A stretch of DNA of 64,000 nt from Lactobacillus melliventris (GTDB lineage: Bacteria > Bacillota > Bacilli > Lactobacillales > Lactobacillaceae). Numbering within the stretch: the stretch's first letter is position 1; each line of letters opens with the position of its first letter. The position numbers and the translations under genes are program-made. Positions 1-8,753 of this stretch are shown piece after piece. The notes beneath the pieces were generated by a model. That model was given only the letters and a program-made list of their open reading frames with translations, searched no databases and was not told the DNA's origin. The stretch lies in the NCBI RefSeq assembly GCF_013346935.1, contig NZ_JAAEEB010000003.1, positions 62,001 to 126,000 of the forward strand, given 5' to 3'.

Positions 1-2
1 TG

Positions 3-1529
3 TTTGAAACACCAGTTCAAATGGCTCCGAATTCGGCAGAAAAGTTTGCCGGTCTTGAGTATTTGGAGGATATTACAGGTCTCGACAAAATTGATACTAG
101 TCAAGTGACAAATATGGCTTTGCTTTTTACTAATGACAAAGCTCTAACTAAAGCTGATGTGAGTCACTTTGACACCAGCCAAGTGACTAGCATGGAACGA
201 ATGTTTGACAACACAGCATTAACAGAAGTAGATTTGAGCAGTTTTAATACAAGCAAAGTCACAAATATGAGCGGTATGTTTAGAAACAGCCCGATGAAAC
301 ATCTTAATCTGAAAAGTTTTGCTACCAGCCGAGTGACCAATATGGCAGAGATGTTTGCGGATAGCGATGTGGCAGAACTTAATCTGGCTAATTTTGATAC
401 TAGTAATGTCACTAACATGGCTGGTATGTTTGCTGGAATAAAAGTTCCTGAACTAAATCTTAAGCACTTTGATACCAGAAAAGTTAATAATATGTCCGAT
501 ATGTTTTCCAGTACCCAAAATTTGTCAAGTCTTGATCTGAGTAATTTTGCTACCAGTCAAGTGACTAATATGGCGGAAATGTTTTCGGGCAGTACAGTTA
601 TTCACTTAAACTTGGCTAATTGGGACACCAAAAAAGTCACCAGTATGAAAAATATGTTTCAAGGGTGTTCTAACTTAACTAAACTTGACTTAAGTGGCTT
701 TAATACTGGTAATGTTACAGATATGTCGGGGATGTTTGCAAAATTCGCTCACTTGGATCAGCTAAATTTCAGTCACTTTGATACGAGTAAAGTTAAAGAT
801 ATGAGAGAAATGTTCGCATGCAATCCGGCTGTTACTAGTTTAGATTTAGGTAGTTTTGATACCAGCAACGTTACTAATATGATCTCGCTGTTTTCTGGAG
901 ACAGCTCTTTGGCTAAACTCAATTTAACGGGTTGGAACACCAAGAACGTACGCTGGATGAATTCAATGTTCAGTGGCGACAGCAGTCTAAAAGACATTGA
1001 CTTGAGGCACTTTAATACTGCCCAAGTTACTGATATGCTTAGGATGTTTAAAGGTGCAAAAAGTCTTGAGCAGCTTGACCTGCATACTTGGGATACACGC
1101 CAGGTTACCAGGGTCAGCCAAATGTTTATGGACTGTGATAATCTTGTTTTTGTTGATTTGCGTGGCTGGCGGTTACCAAAAATGTACGATTCAACGGAAA
1201 TGTTTACTAATGATCAAGAGCTCGCTGGAGTTGATTTAAGCCATTTTAATATTCATAATAGTCAGATTTTGAAAAATGCTGGTAATCCTAAAGGTTTTGT
1301 TGTCAAGCTTGGGCATTACCGCTTACGTAAGAGTTCGGGAGTAGGCCAAGGCTTTAAACATATCCAAGCTGTTGGCAAAGGCACAATTAGAAAGCCGAAA
1401 GGCAAGAAATATACTGCAAAACAATTGCTAAAACTGTATAACCATTCGGCTAAAAAGAGTCCTAAAGAAACTTATGTTATGTATAATGGCAAAAAGCCGC
1501 AGCTGCCTAAAGGGTTCAAGCTTAAATAG
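3..1529 (+). CDS. BspA-type leucine-rich-repeat surface protein (5' end outside window)
   Basis: The reading frame is open to the left window edge, so the N-terminus, including any signal peptide, is missing. The visible part has about 15 tandem units of about 23 residues with the pattern F(D/N)TS-VT-M--MF----L--L-L, the BspA-like/DUF285 repeat of bacterial surface proteins, each unit containing a Met-Phe pair. After the repeats comes a basic tail of about 80 residues (GKGTIRKPKGKKYTAKQLL and similar) with no LPXTG motif, so any wall attachment is either non-covalent or N-terminal. Proteins of this family are exposed on the cell surface and often bind host or matrix proteins; the ligand here cannot be predicted. 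A strong terminator follows the stop codon. Assignment to the repeat family is secure; the function is inferred. Confidence 0.85.
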   Translation, partial: FETPVQMAPNSAEKFAGLEYLEDITGLDKIDTSQVTNMALLFTNDKALTKADVSHFDTSQVTSMERMFDNTALTEVDLSSFNTSKVTNMSGMFRNSPMKHLNLKSFATSRVTNMAEMFADSDVAELNLANFDTSNVTNMAGMFAGIKVPELNLKHFDTRKVNNMSDMFSSTQNLSSLDLSNFATSQVTNMAEMFSGSTVIHLNLANWDTKKVTSMKNMFQGCSNLTKLDLSGFNTGNVTDMSGMFAKFAHLDQLNFSHFDTSKVKDMREMFACNPAVTSLDLGSFDTSNVTNMISLFSGDSSLAKLNLTGWNTKNVRWMNSMFSGDSSLKDIDLRHFNTAQVTDMLRMFKGAKSLEQLDLHTWDTRQVTRVSQMFMDCDNLVFVDLRGWRLPKMYDSTEMFTNDQELAGVDLSHFNIHNSQILKNAGNPKGFVVKLGHYRLRKSSGVGQGFKHIQAVGKGTIRKPKGKKYTAKQLLKLYNHSAKKSPKETYVMYNGKKPQLPKGFKLK

Positions 1530-1534
1530 ATAAG

Positions 1535-1577
1535 AAAAAAAGGCTAGTTCGTTTTTAATTACGAATTAGTCTTTTTG
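1535..1577 (+). terminator. Intrinsic terminator of the LRR surface protein gene
   Basis: AAGGCTAGTTCGT pairs with ACGAATTAGTCTTT (one G-T pair) across a TTTTAATT loop and is followed by a T-run. A-rich and T-rich flanks on both sides mean it may also stop transcription arriving on the minus strand from the neighbouring gene. Confidence 0.85.
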
Positions 1578-1601
1578 TTTTATTAGTGAAGAAATAGAAA
1601 A

Positions 1602-2441
1602 TTATTTTAATTTACCTTCATCAATAAGTTTATCGTCACGTTTTGCCAGTTTCTTGTTATGTGCCTCATAACCTTTATCAGATAAGTCGGCATTAAACTT
1701 GTATCCCCGTTTCTTTAAAGCATTAATATCTTTTTCCATTAATGGTGTATTTACTTTAGGATGTTTCTTATAATATTTATAATCGTTTAAATAATTCCCA
1801 TATACTATAATATCACTCCAGTCTTCATGTTTCTTAACCTTATTTTTCTTAGGAGGATTTACTGGTTGTGGCTTCAGATCACCCGATGGTTTAGTAGTAG
1901 GAACATTTTCCAATTTAATCTGTCTGTTTAACCATTTAATTTCTGCATTAAGATATTTCTTGAAAGTCTTGGCATACTTAGTCTTATAATTTTTAAAATG
2001 CTTCAAGATCTTCTTGTAAAGGGCTAATTTTTTAGTCTTATTCGTTAGCTTCTGCCCCTTCTTGACGTTCTTATTGAAATAATTATTTGCTTTTTGGTGG
2101 CGTTTTGACCAAGTTTTCTTAGTTTTGTGGATATTGGTCTTTGGTTCGGGATCATTATCTTGGATAGGTTGCGAAATTGGTTCAGCTACAGGGCAAGATA
2201 TTTCTGATATTAATACGTGGGTATCTTGGATAGGTTGCGAAATTGGTTCAGCTACAGGAGTTTCAGTTTTATCTGTTGCACTTGTGTCTGGATTATTTGT
2301 ATTAGTGTTGGTATTAGTATTTGTATTTGTTTCGTTAGTTGCAGCCACATCTGCTAAAACAGCTGAAGTTTGACTAATAATTGGCGCTAAAACGGTAATA
2401 CCCGCAACAGCTGCAACAATAATATTTTTATGTAATTTCAC
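1602..2441 (-). CDS. Secreted lysine-rich protein of unknown function
   Basis: A 279-residue protein that starts at GTG, supported by an AAAGGAG ribosome-binding site 9 nt upstream. Residues 1-30 form a Sec signal peptide (basic start, hydrophobic core, probable cleavage after SAVLA-DVA). Then come a low-complexity Asn-Thr tract (NTNTNTNTNT), an acidic/proline stretch holding two copies of PVAEPISQPIQD, and a highly basic, Lys/Tyr-rich C-terminal two-thirds with predicted helices (ALYKKILKHFKNYKTKY). There is no LPXTG or SLAP domain. The basic domain suggests binding to teichoic acid or another anionic wall polymer, but that is inference. It sits between an LRR surface protein and two SLAP proteins, so this end of the window is a surface-protein neighbourhood. 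I do not recognise a named family. Confidence 0.75.
   Translation of the reverse strand: MKLHKNIIVAAVAGITVLAPIISQTSAVLADVAATNETNTNTNTNTNTNNPDTSATDKTETPVAEPISQPIQDTHVLISEISCPVAEPISQPIQDNDPEPKTNIHKTKKTWSKRHQKANNYFNKNVKKGQKLTNKTKKLALYKKILKHFKNYKTKYAKTFKKYLNAEIKWLNRQIKLENVPTTKPSGDLKPQPVNPPKKNKVKKHEDWSDIIVYGNYLNDYKYYKKHPKVNTPLMEKDINALKKRGYKFNADLSDKGYEAHNKKLAKRDDKLIDEGKLK
2156..2258. repeat. Pair of exact 37-bp direct repeats inside a secreted-protein gene
   Basis: The same 37 bases occur at 2156-2192 and 2222-2258, 66 bases (22 codons) apart, so the reading frame is kept. They encode the duplicated segment PVAEPISQPIQD. Perfect identity suggests recent slippage or unequal recombination, and this stretch may vary in copy number between strains. 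Confidence 0.9.
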
Positions 2442-2650
2442 TTTGATTTACTCCTTTAAATTTGATTTCAATATCCTTTATCGCTAGGCTTGTCACAACT
2501 TTTTATCAGTTGATAGCTGTTTTTTAATAATTAGTAGCTAATGAACCAGCATTAAACTGATAGTCTCATTTTTGCCATGCTCTACATATTGTCTATTATA
2601 TTTGCTTGGACTATTTTAGTAAAACTAATATTGCTCTGACCAGTAGCCAT

Positions 2651-4174
2651 TTAATCACCGGGAGGAGTAGACATAGTTGTCAGCTGCTCTTTAGCGGTTT
2701 TAACATACCAGACAGCTTCATCTACCTGCGTGACAGTTGCCTTATCAGACCTTAACATAGCAGAAGCGTTTCTTAAGGCACAATCATAATTAGACATAAG
2801 ATCATGATAAGCGCTATTTTGTGCTAGATCTTTTCCTTCATTAAAAAGTGTGAGCAGTTCCTGTTTGTCAGCTCCTGTCGCAATCTTTTGCCCATTTTCA
2901 GCCTGCTCAATTGTATTCAGGGCCTTAAGCCTTAACCCGCTAACGTATTTCACAGCGTTTACCTTAATGAAGTTATTGCCATAAATTAGTGCTTGCTTTT
3001 TTGCAGGGTAAGTTGGCTCTGAATTTGGCACCGGGTTTGGTTGGTTGGCATCAATCACACTGGCGTCACTGTAATTTAAACAATGATAAAACAGTTCCAC
3101 CTTATTTTCCTCAGGTACCCAGAGGTACATTAAGCCATCAACTGTCAGATTACTGTATTGCGGCTTTATAATACGTTTACCAATTGTCTTGCCAGCTGTG
3201 TCATAAAGTTCAGCGCTGTTGTTTGTCACTGGCGTAACGTAAGTATAAACTAAGTCGCGATAATCAATGATAGGCAGATTCCTTTTCAGCTTAACATTGT
3301 CCTCATCAACATATTCATCCGGGTAATCATGTAATCTGTATATATAACCCTCGAAGCCATCACTTTCATAAGGAATAACAGTTAAATCAAGTTTAATCTT
3401 TTGTCCTTTTTTGAGTTTCCGCTTTGCGGCAGAAAAATTTATTGTTGTAGTATAAGTTTTTTTAGTGACTGTGGCATTTACAGTGCCGTTGTAGCGAGCA
3501 ATGTGGCCATTAATGTAGCCGACGTTGGCTGCTTTAATGTAACGATTATGTCCTAAAGAATAATAATATTTCCCTTTGATTTTATGAGTAGGTATGTAGC
3601 GGGGTTTGAAGTATCTATCTATATCTTTAAGATAGTAAAAATATTTGGGTGTTTTAGTAGCAGTCTTAGCTTTTCCTTGGTACTTAACTACTGTATTAGT
3701 TCTTAGTTTCTTTCCCGTTGTTTTGCCAGTCTTGGTGTAAATCAGTGCATCGTGTTTGATAGTCAATTTACCTTGTGTGATATTGCGCCCATTGACTTTT
3801 AAAACATTAGCACTATTAATGTAATAGTTATGCCCCAAGTGGTAAAATTTTTGTCCGTTAATTTTTTTAGTGCCATAGTAGGGATAGCTGGTTCTACTGT
3901 CATCATCATAAACTATCATTTCTGTAGTCAAATAGCCCTTGGGATCAGAGCTAAAGCCGTTAGGAATATTATAGCTATGTGTACTCTGATTTTGCTTCAA
4001 TTTTATTTTATGGCCTGACGGGTTGTAAACATAATCACTCTCAAGCAGTGTGACTTTTCCTTTGGCTTTCTGAGCTGCTTCTACTGTTTGGGGGTTAGCG
4101 TTATATGGCAAAAATAGACTAGTAGTTATAGCCAAGGCTGTTAAGCCAATGCCAACTTTCTTGAAAAATTTCAT
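2651..4174 (-). CDS. SLAP-domain surface protein, copy 1
   Basis: The start is ATG at 4174, giving 507 residues. GCGAGGTC lies just upstream, and the protein then begins with a good signal peptide (MKFFKKVGIGLTALAITTSL...) ending near VEA-AQ. The open frame runs 48 codons further upstream but that part has no ribosome site. The N-terminal half carries SLAP (bacterial surface layer protein, PF03217) units with the usual signatures 'LIYTKTGK', 'INGQKFYHLGHNYYINSANV' and 'GKYYYSLGHNRYIKAANV'. SLAP domains hold proteins non-covalently on the wall through teichoic acids. The middle (about 290-420) is unlike SLAP, and the last 90 residues are helical. It is paralogous to the next gene over its whole length. 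The role of the middle domain is unknown. Confidence 0.85.
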   Translation of the reverse strand: MKFFKKVGIGLTALAITTSLFLPYNANPQTVEAAQKAKGKVTLLESDYVYNPSGHKIKLKQNQSTHSYNIPNGFSSDPKGYLTTEMIVYDDDSRTSYPYYGTKKINGQKFYHLGHNYYINSANVLKVNGRNITQGKLTIKHDALIYTKTGKTTGKKLRTNTVVKYQGKAKTATKTPKYFYYLKDIDRYFKPRYIPTHKIKGKYYYSLGHNRYIKAANVGYINGHIARYNGTVNATVTKKTYTTTINFSAAKRKLKKGQKIKLDLTVIPYESDGFEGYIYRLHDYPDEYVDEDNVKLKRNLPIIDYRDLVYTYVTPVTNNSAELYDTAGKTIGKRIIKPQYSNLTVDGLMYLWVPEENKVELFYHCLNYSDASVIDANQPNPVPNSEPTYPAKKQALIYGNNFIKVNAVKYVSGLRLKALNTIEQAENGQKIATGADKQELLTLFNEGKDLAQNSAYHDLMSNYDCALRNASAMLRSDKATVTQVDEAVWYVKTAKEQLTTMSTPPGD

Positions 4175-4205
4175 TTTATGACCTCGCAAAAAATTACTTA
4201 TGTTA

Positions 4206-4218
4206 ATATCATTGTACC
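4206..4218 (-). promoter_or_regulatory. Shared core promoter element of the SLAP paralogue copy 1
   Basis: On the minus strand GGTACAATGATAT lies upstream of the start codon; the same 13 bases occur at 5936-5948 upstream of the second copy. TACAAT is a plausible -10 hexamer. I see no consensus -35, so the promoter call is moderate, but conservation between the two upstream regions supports a functional site. Confidence 0.5.
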
Positions 4219-4318
4219 CTAAACTGCTGCTTAAAATTGTTTTATTATATAAATTGTTAGAACTTTTGTCTGGTTTACAATATTTTGGCAAGGGTAAACT
4301 AATTTTCAAATTAAGCAA

Positions 4319-4365
4319 TAAAAATAGAGCTAATCCACCATAAAAGTGGACTAACTCTATTTTTT
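4319..4365 (-). terminator. Intrinsic terminator of SLAP copy 2
   Basis: AAAAATAGAGCTAATCCAC pairs with GTGGACTAACTCTATTTTT around a short loop. It lies directly after the stop of the gene at 4369-5892, so the two SLAP paralogues are separate transcription units. Confidence 0.85.
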
Positions 4366-4368
4366 AAT

Positions 4369-5892
4369 TTAACTCCATTCGGCAAAGTTTAAAGTACTTA
4401 ATTGAATTTTGGTTGTGTCAAGTAGCCAAATTGCCTGTTTTACTTGTGCAATCGTGGCTTTTGGAGATTGTAAAATAGAAGAAGCAATCATCAAAGCATT
4501 ATTATAATTACTTACTGCAGTTTGTTGCTCACACTTAACATTCTTGTTATTCTTATTTTCCTCAAATTTTCTTTGCAATTCTTGCTTATCCTTATCTGTT
4601 GCTACTTTCTGCTCGCTTTCAGCGTCTTTGGCAGTATTGAGAGGGGTAAGTTTAATTCCACCGGCAAAAGTAACATCACTAGCTTTGACAAAACTGTTAG
4701 TATAGCGAATCTTATCTTCTGTCGATTCAATTAGTTTATTGTTTTTGTCAAGCTCTGGTTTTTTAAGATCAGTGCCGTCGTTATTAACGAAATAGCTTCT
4801 GTCTGTTCTGTAGGTTAAAAAGTGGTAAAACAATTCTGCTTTCTTTTCACTAGGTACCCATAAGTAATAAAGACCATCAACGGTCAAGGGGCTTTGATTA
4901 CGATTCCTGTAACTGATGTCTGTTGTAGTGCCGTCAAAATTATAGAATTTAGTATTTGTCGTCGTATTAGGCTTTACATAGGTGAATGTAAGCTCATCGT
5001 AACTTGATGTTGGCAAATAGTTTCTTAATTTAATGTAACCTTGACCAACATATTCGTTAGGATAATCGTGCAGGCGATAAATATAGCCTTCAAAGTCTTC
5101 TGCCCAAGGTTGAACCGCTAAATCAACTTTAATTTTTTGACCCTTTTTGAGAACGTGCTTAGTAGAATCATTGGTTAAAGTTTGAGTTGTCGTCTTTTTA
5201 AGAACAGTAGCATAGGTAACGCCATTGTACATAAGGGGATACCCATCTATACTATCAACGTTATTTGCTCTAATATAACGATTTTTCCCTATTGCATAAC
5301 AGTCTTTACCATTAACAGTTGCTGTCGGCAAGTAATAAAAAGTTGCCTTTTGCTCAGAAACGTTAAATTTTGCAAAATAATATTTTTGATTAGATTGGGT
5401 TTGCTTAACCTGGCCCTGATAGTTAACGACTGATTTAACTGGTAGAGTCTTGCCTTTTAGTTTACCTGTTTTAGTATAGATCGCAGATCTGTGATTCAAA
5501 ACCAGCTTACCAGTCTTAGAGCTTTTACCATTAACGTTATTAACATCACCGTCATTAATATATTCTCCTTGACCAATTTTATAGTATTTTTGCCCATTAA
5601 TCATTATTGTGCCGTAATAATCTAAGGAGTCGACATCAAAAGAAGAAACATAGCAGAAACCATTAACGTCTGGTTCAATTACAGAATAATTCCCGTTTTT
5701 TCTTACTTTAAGTCTTTGACCATATTGATTATATACGGGTGCGTCATTGACTAAAGTAATTCTGTTTTTAGCTAGTTTTTGTGCTTTTGGCGCAGCTTGC
5801 ACTGTTTGAATATGATTTAGACTTGGCAGCAGCGGACTAATTGTCAACACTGTTGCGGCTAAGCCAATACCAACTTTCTTGAAAAATTTCAT
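4369..5892 (-). CDS. SLAP-domain surface protein, copy 2
   Basis: A 507-residue protein, the same length as its downstream paralogue. GAGGTGAAG precedes the ATG. A signal peptide (MKFFKKVGIGLAATVLTIS...) ends near VQA-AP. SLAP units follow with the signatures 'AIYTKTGKLKGKTL', 'INGQKYYKIGQGEYINDGDV' and 'CYAIGKNRYIRANNV'. The middle region shares the blocks EDFEGYIYRLHDYPNEYV and LTVDGLYYLWVPSEKKAELFY with copy 1, and the C-terminus has a similar helical block. The pair arose by tandem duplication and has diverged. Expected location is the cell surface, attached by the SLAP domains. What the shared central domain binds is not evident from the sequence. Confidence 0.85.
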   Translation of the reverse strand: MKFFKKVGIGLAATVLTISPLLPSLNHIQTVQAAPKAQKLAKNRITLVNDAPVYNQYGQRLKVRKNGNYSVIEPDVNGFCYVSSFDVDSLDYYGTIMINGQKYYKIGQGEYINDGDVNNVNGKSSKTGKLVLNHRSAIYTKTGKLKGKTLPVKSVVNYQGQVKQTQSNQKYYFAKFNVSEQKATFYYLPTATVNGKDCYAIGKNRYIRANNVDSIDGYPLMYNGVTYATVLKKTTTQTLTNDSTKHVLKKGQKIKVDLAVQPWAEDFEGYIYRLHDYPNEYVGQGYIKLRNYLPTSSYDELTFTYVKPNTTTNTKFYNFDGTTTDISYRNRNQSPLTVDGLYYLWVPSEKKAELFYHFLTYRTDRSYFVNNDGTDLKKPELDKNNKLIESTEDKIRYTNSFVKASDVTFAGGIKLTPLNTAKDAESEQKVATDKDKQELQRKFEENKNNKNVKCEQQTAVSNYNNALMIASSILQSPKATIAQVKQAIWLLDTTKIQLSTLNFAEWS

Positions 5893-5935
5893 ATCTTCAC
5901 CTCATAATATACAAATTCTTTACTTATATCATTGT

Positions 5936-5948
5936 ACCGCAAACTAGT
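5936..5948 (-). promoter_or_regulatory. Shared core promoter element of SLAP copy 2
   Basis: Minus-strand GGTACAATGATAT, identical over 13 bases to the element upstream of copy 1 (4206-4218), about 45 nt from the start codon. TACAAT would serve as the -10. Confidence 0.5.
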
Positions 5949-6051
5949 TAATAAATTTATCTCAAACAAGCGTTCGATTATTTTTGCTTGCTAACAAATG
6001 CTTGTATAATTAGGTTAGTAAATGTCTGAAAGTAAATAAAAAGAAGATGAC

Positions 6052-7377
6052 ATGATGAAGCAAGAATCTTTATTTGCAAATAATGAACAAAATGAACCTT
6101 TGGCTAACCGTGTACGCCCCCAAAACCTAGCTCAGTTTGTAGGACAAGAGCAGCTACTGGGACCGGGAAAAATATTGCGGGAAATCATTGATAATGATCA
6201 GGTTTCCTCAATGATTTTTTGGGGACCACCGGGAGTCGGTAAAACGACTTTGGCTGAAATAATTGCCCGGCAGAGTCAAGCTAGCTTTTACAACTTTAGT
6301 GCGGTTGACAGCAGCATTACTAAAATCCGCAAAATTATGAAGCAGGCTGAAGCTGAACATGAAGTAGGGCAAAAAACACTGGTATTTGTAGATGAAATCC
6401 ATCGTTTTAATAAAGCACAACAAGATGCTTTTTTGCCTTACGTTGAACGCGGCAGTATCACGTTAATTGGCGCCACGACCGAAAATCCTTCCTTTGAAGT
6501 TAACTCGGCGCTGCTTTCACGCTGCAAGGTTTTTGTCTTAAAACCGCTTGAAGTCAAAGATATTATCAAGCTATTGCAAAATGCTTTGCACAACCCTAAC
6601 GGTTTTGGCAAGCTAACCGTTAAAATCAGTGAGCAGGAGATTAAAGCCATTGCCAAATTTGCTAACGGTGACGCCCGAACGGCTTTAAACACGCTGGAGA
6701 TGGCAGTTTTAAACGGCAACAAAAATGGTAATACAATCGCTGTGACCATGGACAATTTGGGACAATTAATCACGCAAAAGTCAGTCTTGTATGACAAAGA
6801 CGGGGAAGAACACTACAATATTATTTCTGCTTTACATAAATCAATGCGTAACAGCGATGTAGATGCAGCAATCTATTGGTTGTCGCGGATGCTTGAAGGG
6901 GGAGAAGATCCGCTTTATATTGCACGCAGACTAGTGCGCTTTGCCAGTGAAGATATTGGCTTGGCAGATACTAATGCACTGAATGTGGCGGTCAACGTCT
7001 TTCAGGCTTGTCAATTTATAGGAATGCCGGAATGTGATGTGCATTTGACGGAAGCAGTGATCTATCTGTCACTTGCGCCAAAGTCAAATGCAGTTTATAA
7101 AGCTAGATTAGCCGCTGAAGAAGACGTTAAGAAGACGATAGATGAACCAGTGCCTTTGCAAATTCGCAACGCCCCGACTAAGTTGATGAAAGATTTGGGC
7201 TATGGCAAAGGTTACCAGCTGGCGCATTATGCTAAAGATAAATTGACGACGATGAAAACAATGCCACCGAGTTTAGAGGGACACGAATATTATCTGCCAA
7301 CCTCGCAAGGTCATGAAGACCGCTTTAAAAAGAGGCTGGAACAGATTAAAGAATGGCACAAAGAACACGATAAATAG
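6052..7377 (+). CDS. rarA: Replication-associated recombination protein A (AAA+ ATPase)
   Basis: RarA/MgsA (YrvN) is a clamp-loader-like AAA+ ATPase that acts at stalled replication forks with SSB. The 441-residue protein has the family N-terminus (ESLFANNEQNEPLANRVRP), Walker A GPPGVGKTT (58-66), Walker B VFVDEIHRF (111-119), sensor-1 GATTENPSFEV, an arginine-finger region 'LLSRCKVF', and the C-terminal tetramerisation and helical domains through YGKGYQLAHYAKD. The length is normal. There are two possible adjacent ATG starts (6052 and 6055). It is transcribed away from the SLAP genes and appears monocistronic. Confidence 0.95.
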   Translation: MMKQESLFANNEQNEPLANRVRPQNLAQFVGQEQLLGPGKILREIIDNDQVSSMIFWGPPGVGKTTLAEIIARQSQASFYNFSAVDSSITKIRKIMKQAEAEHEVGQKTLVFVDEIHRFNKAQQDAFLPYVERGSITLIGATTENPSFEVNSALLSRCKVFVLKPLEVKDIIKLLQNALHNPNGFGKLTVKISEQEIKAIAKFANGDARTALNTLEMAVLNGNKNGNTIAVTMDNLGQLITQKSVLYDKDGEEHYNIISALHKSMRNSDVDAAIYWLSRMLEGGEDPLYIARRLVRFASEDIGLADTNALNVAVNVFQACQFIGMPECDVHLTEAVIYLSLAPKSNAVYKARLAAEEDVKKTIDEPVPLQIRNAPTKLMKDLGYGKGYQLAHYAKDKLTTMKTMPPSLEGHEYYLPTSQGHEDRFKKRLEQIKEWHKEHDK

Positions 7378-7655
7378 CCTGAAATTGTTCCTAAAGTCTG
7401 GTTTCATTAGTTAGATTATAATGTGGCACTTCTATTCAAGTGCCAACTAAAGACAGGCAAACCACAATTTGAATGGTTTGCCTGTTTGCTATGAATTCGA
7501 ATTTGTCCTAATTTTGGGATTAACAGCAGAAGTGAAAGTCACAGCTTTTTAATTTACATAAGTTACAAAAGGTTACTTTAGTTTGATAAAGTTATTAATT
7601 TCACAAATAAGTAGTATTATCAATGTGAAAAGAATAACTAATAGGAGGAAATAAA
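7378..7655 (+). other. Structured intergenic region, possible small RNA
   Basis: This 278-base gap holds two hairpins: TGGCACTT/AAGTGCCA (7424-7445) and CAGGCAAACCA/TGGTTTGCCTG (7454-7484), the second followed by TTT and able to act as a rarA terminator. A TATAAT lies at 7417-7422 just before the first hairpin. CACTTCT (around 7427) can also pair with AGAAGTG (around 7528), enclosing both. 6S RNA is known to lie downstream of rarA in many lactic acid bacteria, but I could not build the long 6S rod confidently here. Near the next gene, TTTCACA (7599-7605) and TGTGAAA (7624-7630) form an inverted repeat around a TATTAT (7615-7620), a candidate operator-promoter for the carrier gene. Confidence 0.4.
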
Positions 7656-8735
7656 ATGAATATTGCGCAAGCAATCAAAGTAACTTTTTCGAATGTTGCG
7701 ATTGTCAGTTCAATAACGTCAACAATTTTCATTATTCTATTGGGCTTTTACCTGCGTAAACGCGGTATTTTTACCGAAAAGTTTGGTAAAATATTGTCCA
7801 AAATAGTTTTGACAGTTGCGTTACCAGCATTGGCTTTTAACTCATTCATGCAACCAATTAGCAATGAAACTTTATCACAAGGGATGAATGTTTTAATCTG
7901 GGGAATTGTAATTTATATCATTTTGATATTCTTGACCCCGTTGTCTTATGTTAAATACCCTAAAGATAAAAGAGATGTTTTGGCAGTACTAACCACATTT
8001 GGTTCAACTACTTTCTTTGGTATTCCAATTGTAGGGGCTGTTTTCGGTCCTAAGGGTATCATGTACAGCTCTATCTTTAACATTGGTTACCGAATCTTTT
8101 TATATTCATATGCGTATATCAAGATGTCCGGACTCAAGATGAAGGCCAGCAACTTAAAGAAGATGTTTGTTAACCCAGTCGTAATTGCAACATTCTTGGG
8201 TCTGATTTTATGGTTGTGCCAAAATTACGTACCTCAAGTAGCTGTTAAACAAGCAGTTAACGGCGTAATCAATGCCAATGCCCCGATAGTGCACGTTGCG
8301 TTTTACCGTATTGACCAAACCGCAATTTGGCTATATAAACCAATGCAATACTTAGCAAATCTGGCTTCACCTCTTGCTTGGTTATCAATCGGTTCTACTT
8401 TAGGCTCAACTTCATTCAAAGAAGCTGCTGCTAACAAGACTTCATGGTACTACAGTTTTAACAAGGTTATATTAGTGCCAATCTTGAACTTACTGCTCCT
8501 AGTTATTTTGAGTGTAACTAATATTTTACCTGTTAGCTACATTGCATTAGGAACAATTATTATCATGATGGCTACACCAACTGCAGCTGTTGCATCATCT
8601 TATGCAATCAGTTTTGACCGTGAGCCGGTATTATCTTCTGATGCATCATTTATTTCAACAATTATGGCGGTTATTGCCATGCCAATATGGATCGCTTTTC
8701 TGGGCGTTCTCAGTCAAATTGGTATATTTCATTAA
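7656..8735 (+). CDS. Auxin efflux carrier (AEC) family transporter
   Basis: A 359-residue membrane protein with about ten hydrophobic segments in two halves, typical of the AEC family (MleP-like malate/lactate permeases in lactic acid bacteria). It shows the N-terminal pattern 'FYLRKRGIFTEKFGKILSKIVLTVALPALAF' and a C-terminal 'MMATPTAAVASSYAI'. AGGAGG lies 8 nt before the ATG. The next gene, a D-2-hydroxyacid dehydrogenase, follows after 18 bases with its own AGGAGG, so the two form an operon. The facing DcuS/CitA-type two-component system suggests a carboxylate substrate such as malate, citrate, lactate or a 2-hydroxyacid; the exact one is inference. Confidence 0.85.
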   Translation: MNIAQAIKVTFSNVAIVSSITSTIFIILLGFYLRKRGIFTEKFGKILSKIVLTVALPALAFNSFMQPISNETLSQGMNVLIWGIVIYIILIFLTPLSYVKYPKDKRDVLAVLTTFGSTTFFGIPIVGAVFGPKGIMYSSIFNIGYRIFLYSYAYIKMSGLKMKASNLKKMFVNPVVIATFLGLILWLCQNYVPQVAVKQAVNGVINANAPIVHVAFYRIDQTAIWLYKPMQYLANLASPLAWLSIGSTLGSTSFKEAAANKTSWYYSFNKVILVPILNLLLLVILSVTNILPVSYIALGTIIIMMATPTAAVASSYAISFDREPVLSSDASFISTIMAVIAMPIWIAFLGVLSQIGIFH

Positions 8736-8753
8736 TTAGGAGGGAATTTTTAA

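Noticed and set aside
164-418. Open frames antisense to the LRR repeats
   Set aside because: Repetitive sequence makes the complement open; the peptides are periodic mirror images of the repeats with no ribosome sites.
6438-6797. Minus-strand frame of about 119 codons inside rarA
   Set aside because: It lies entirely within a well-supported gene and has no family features.
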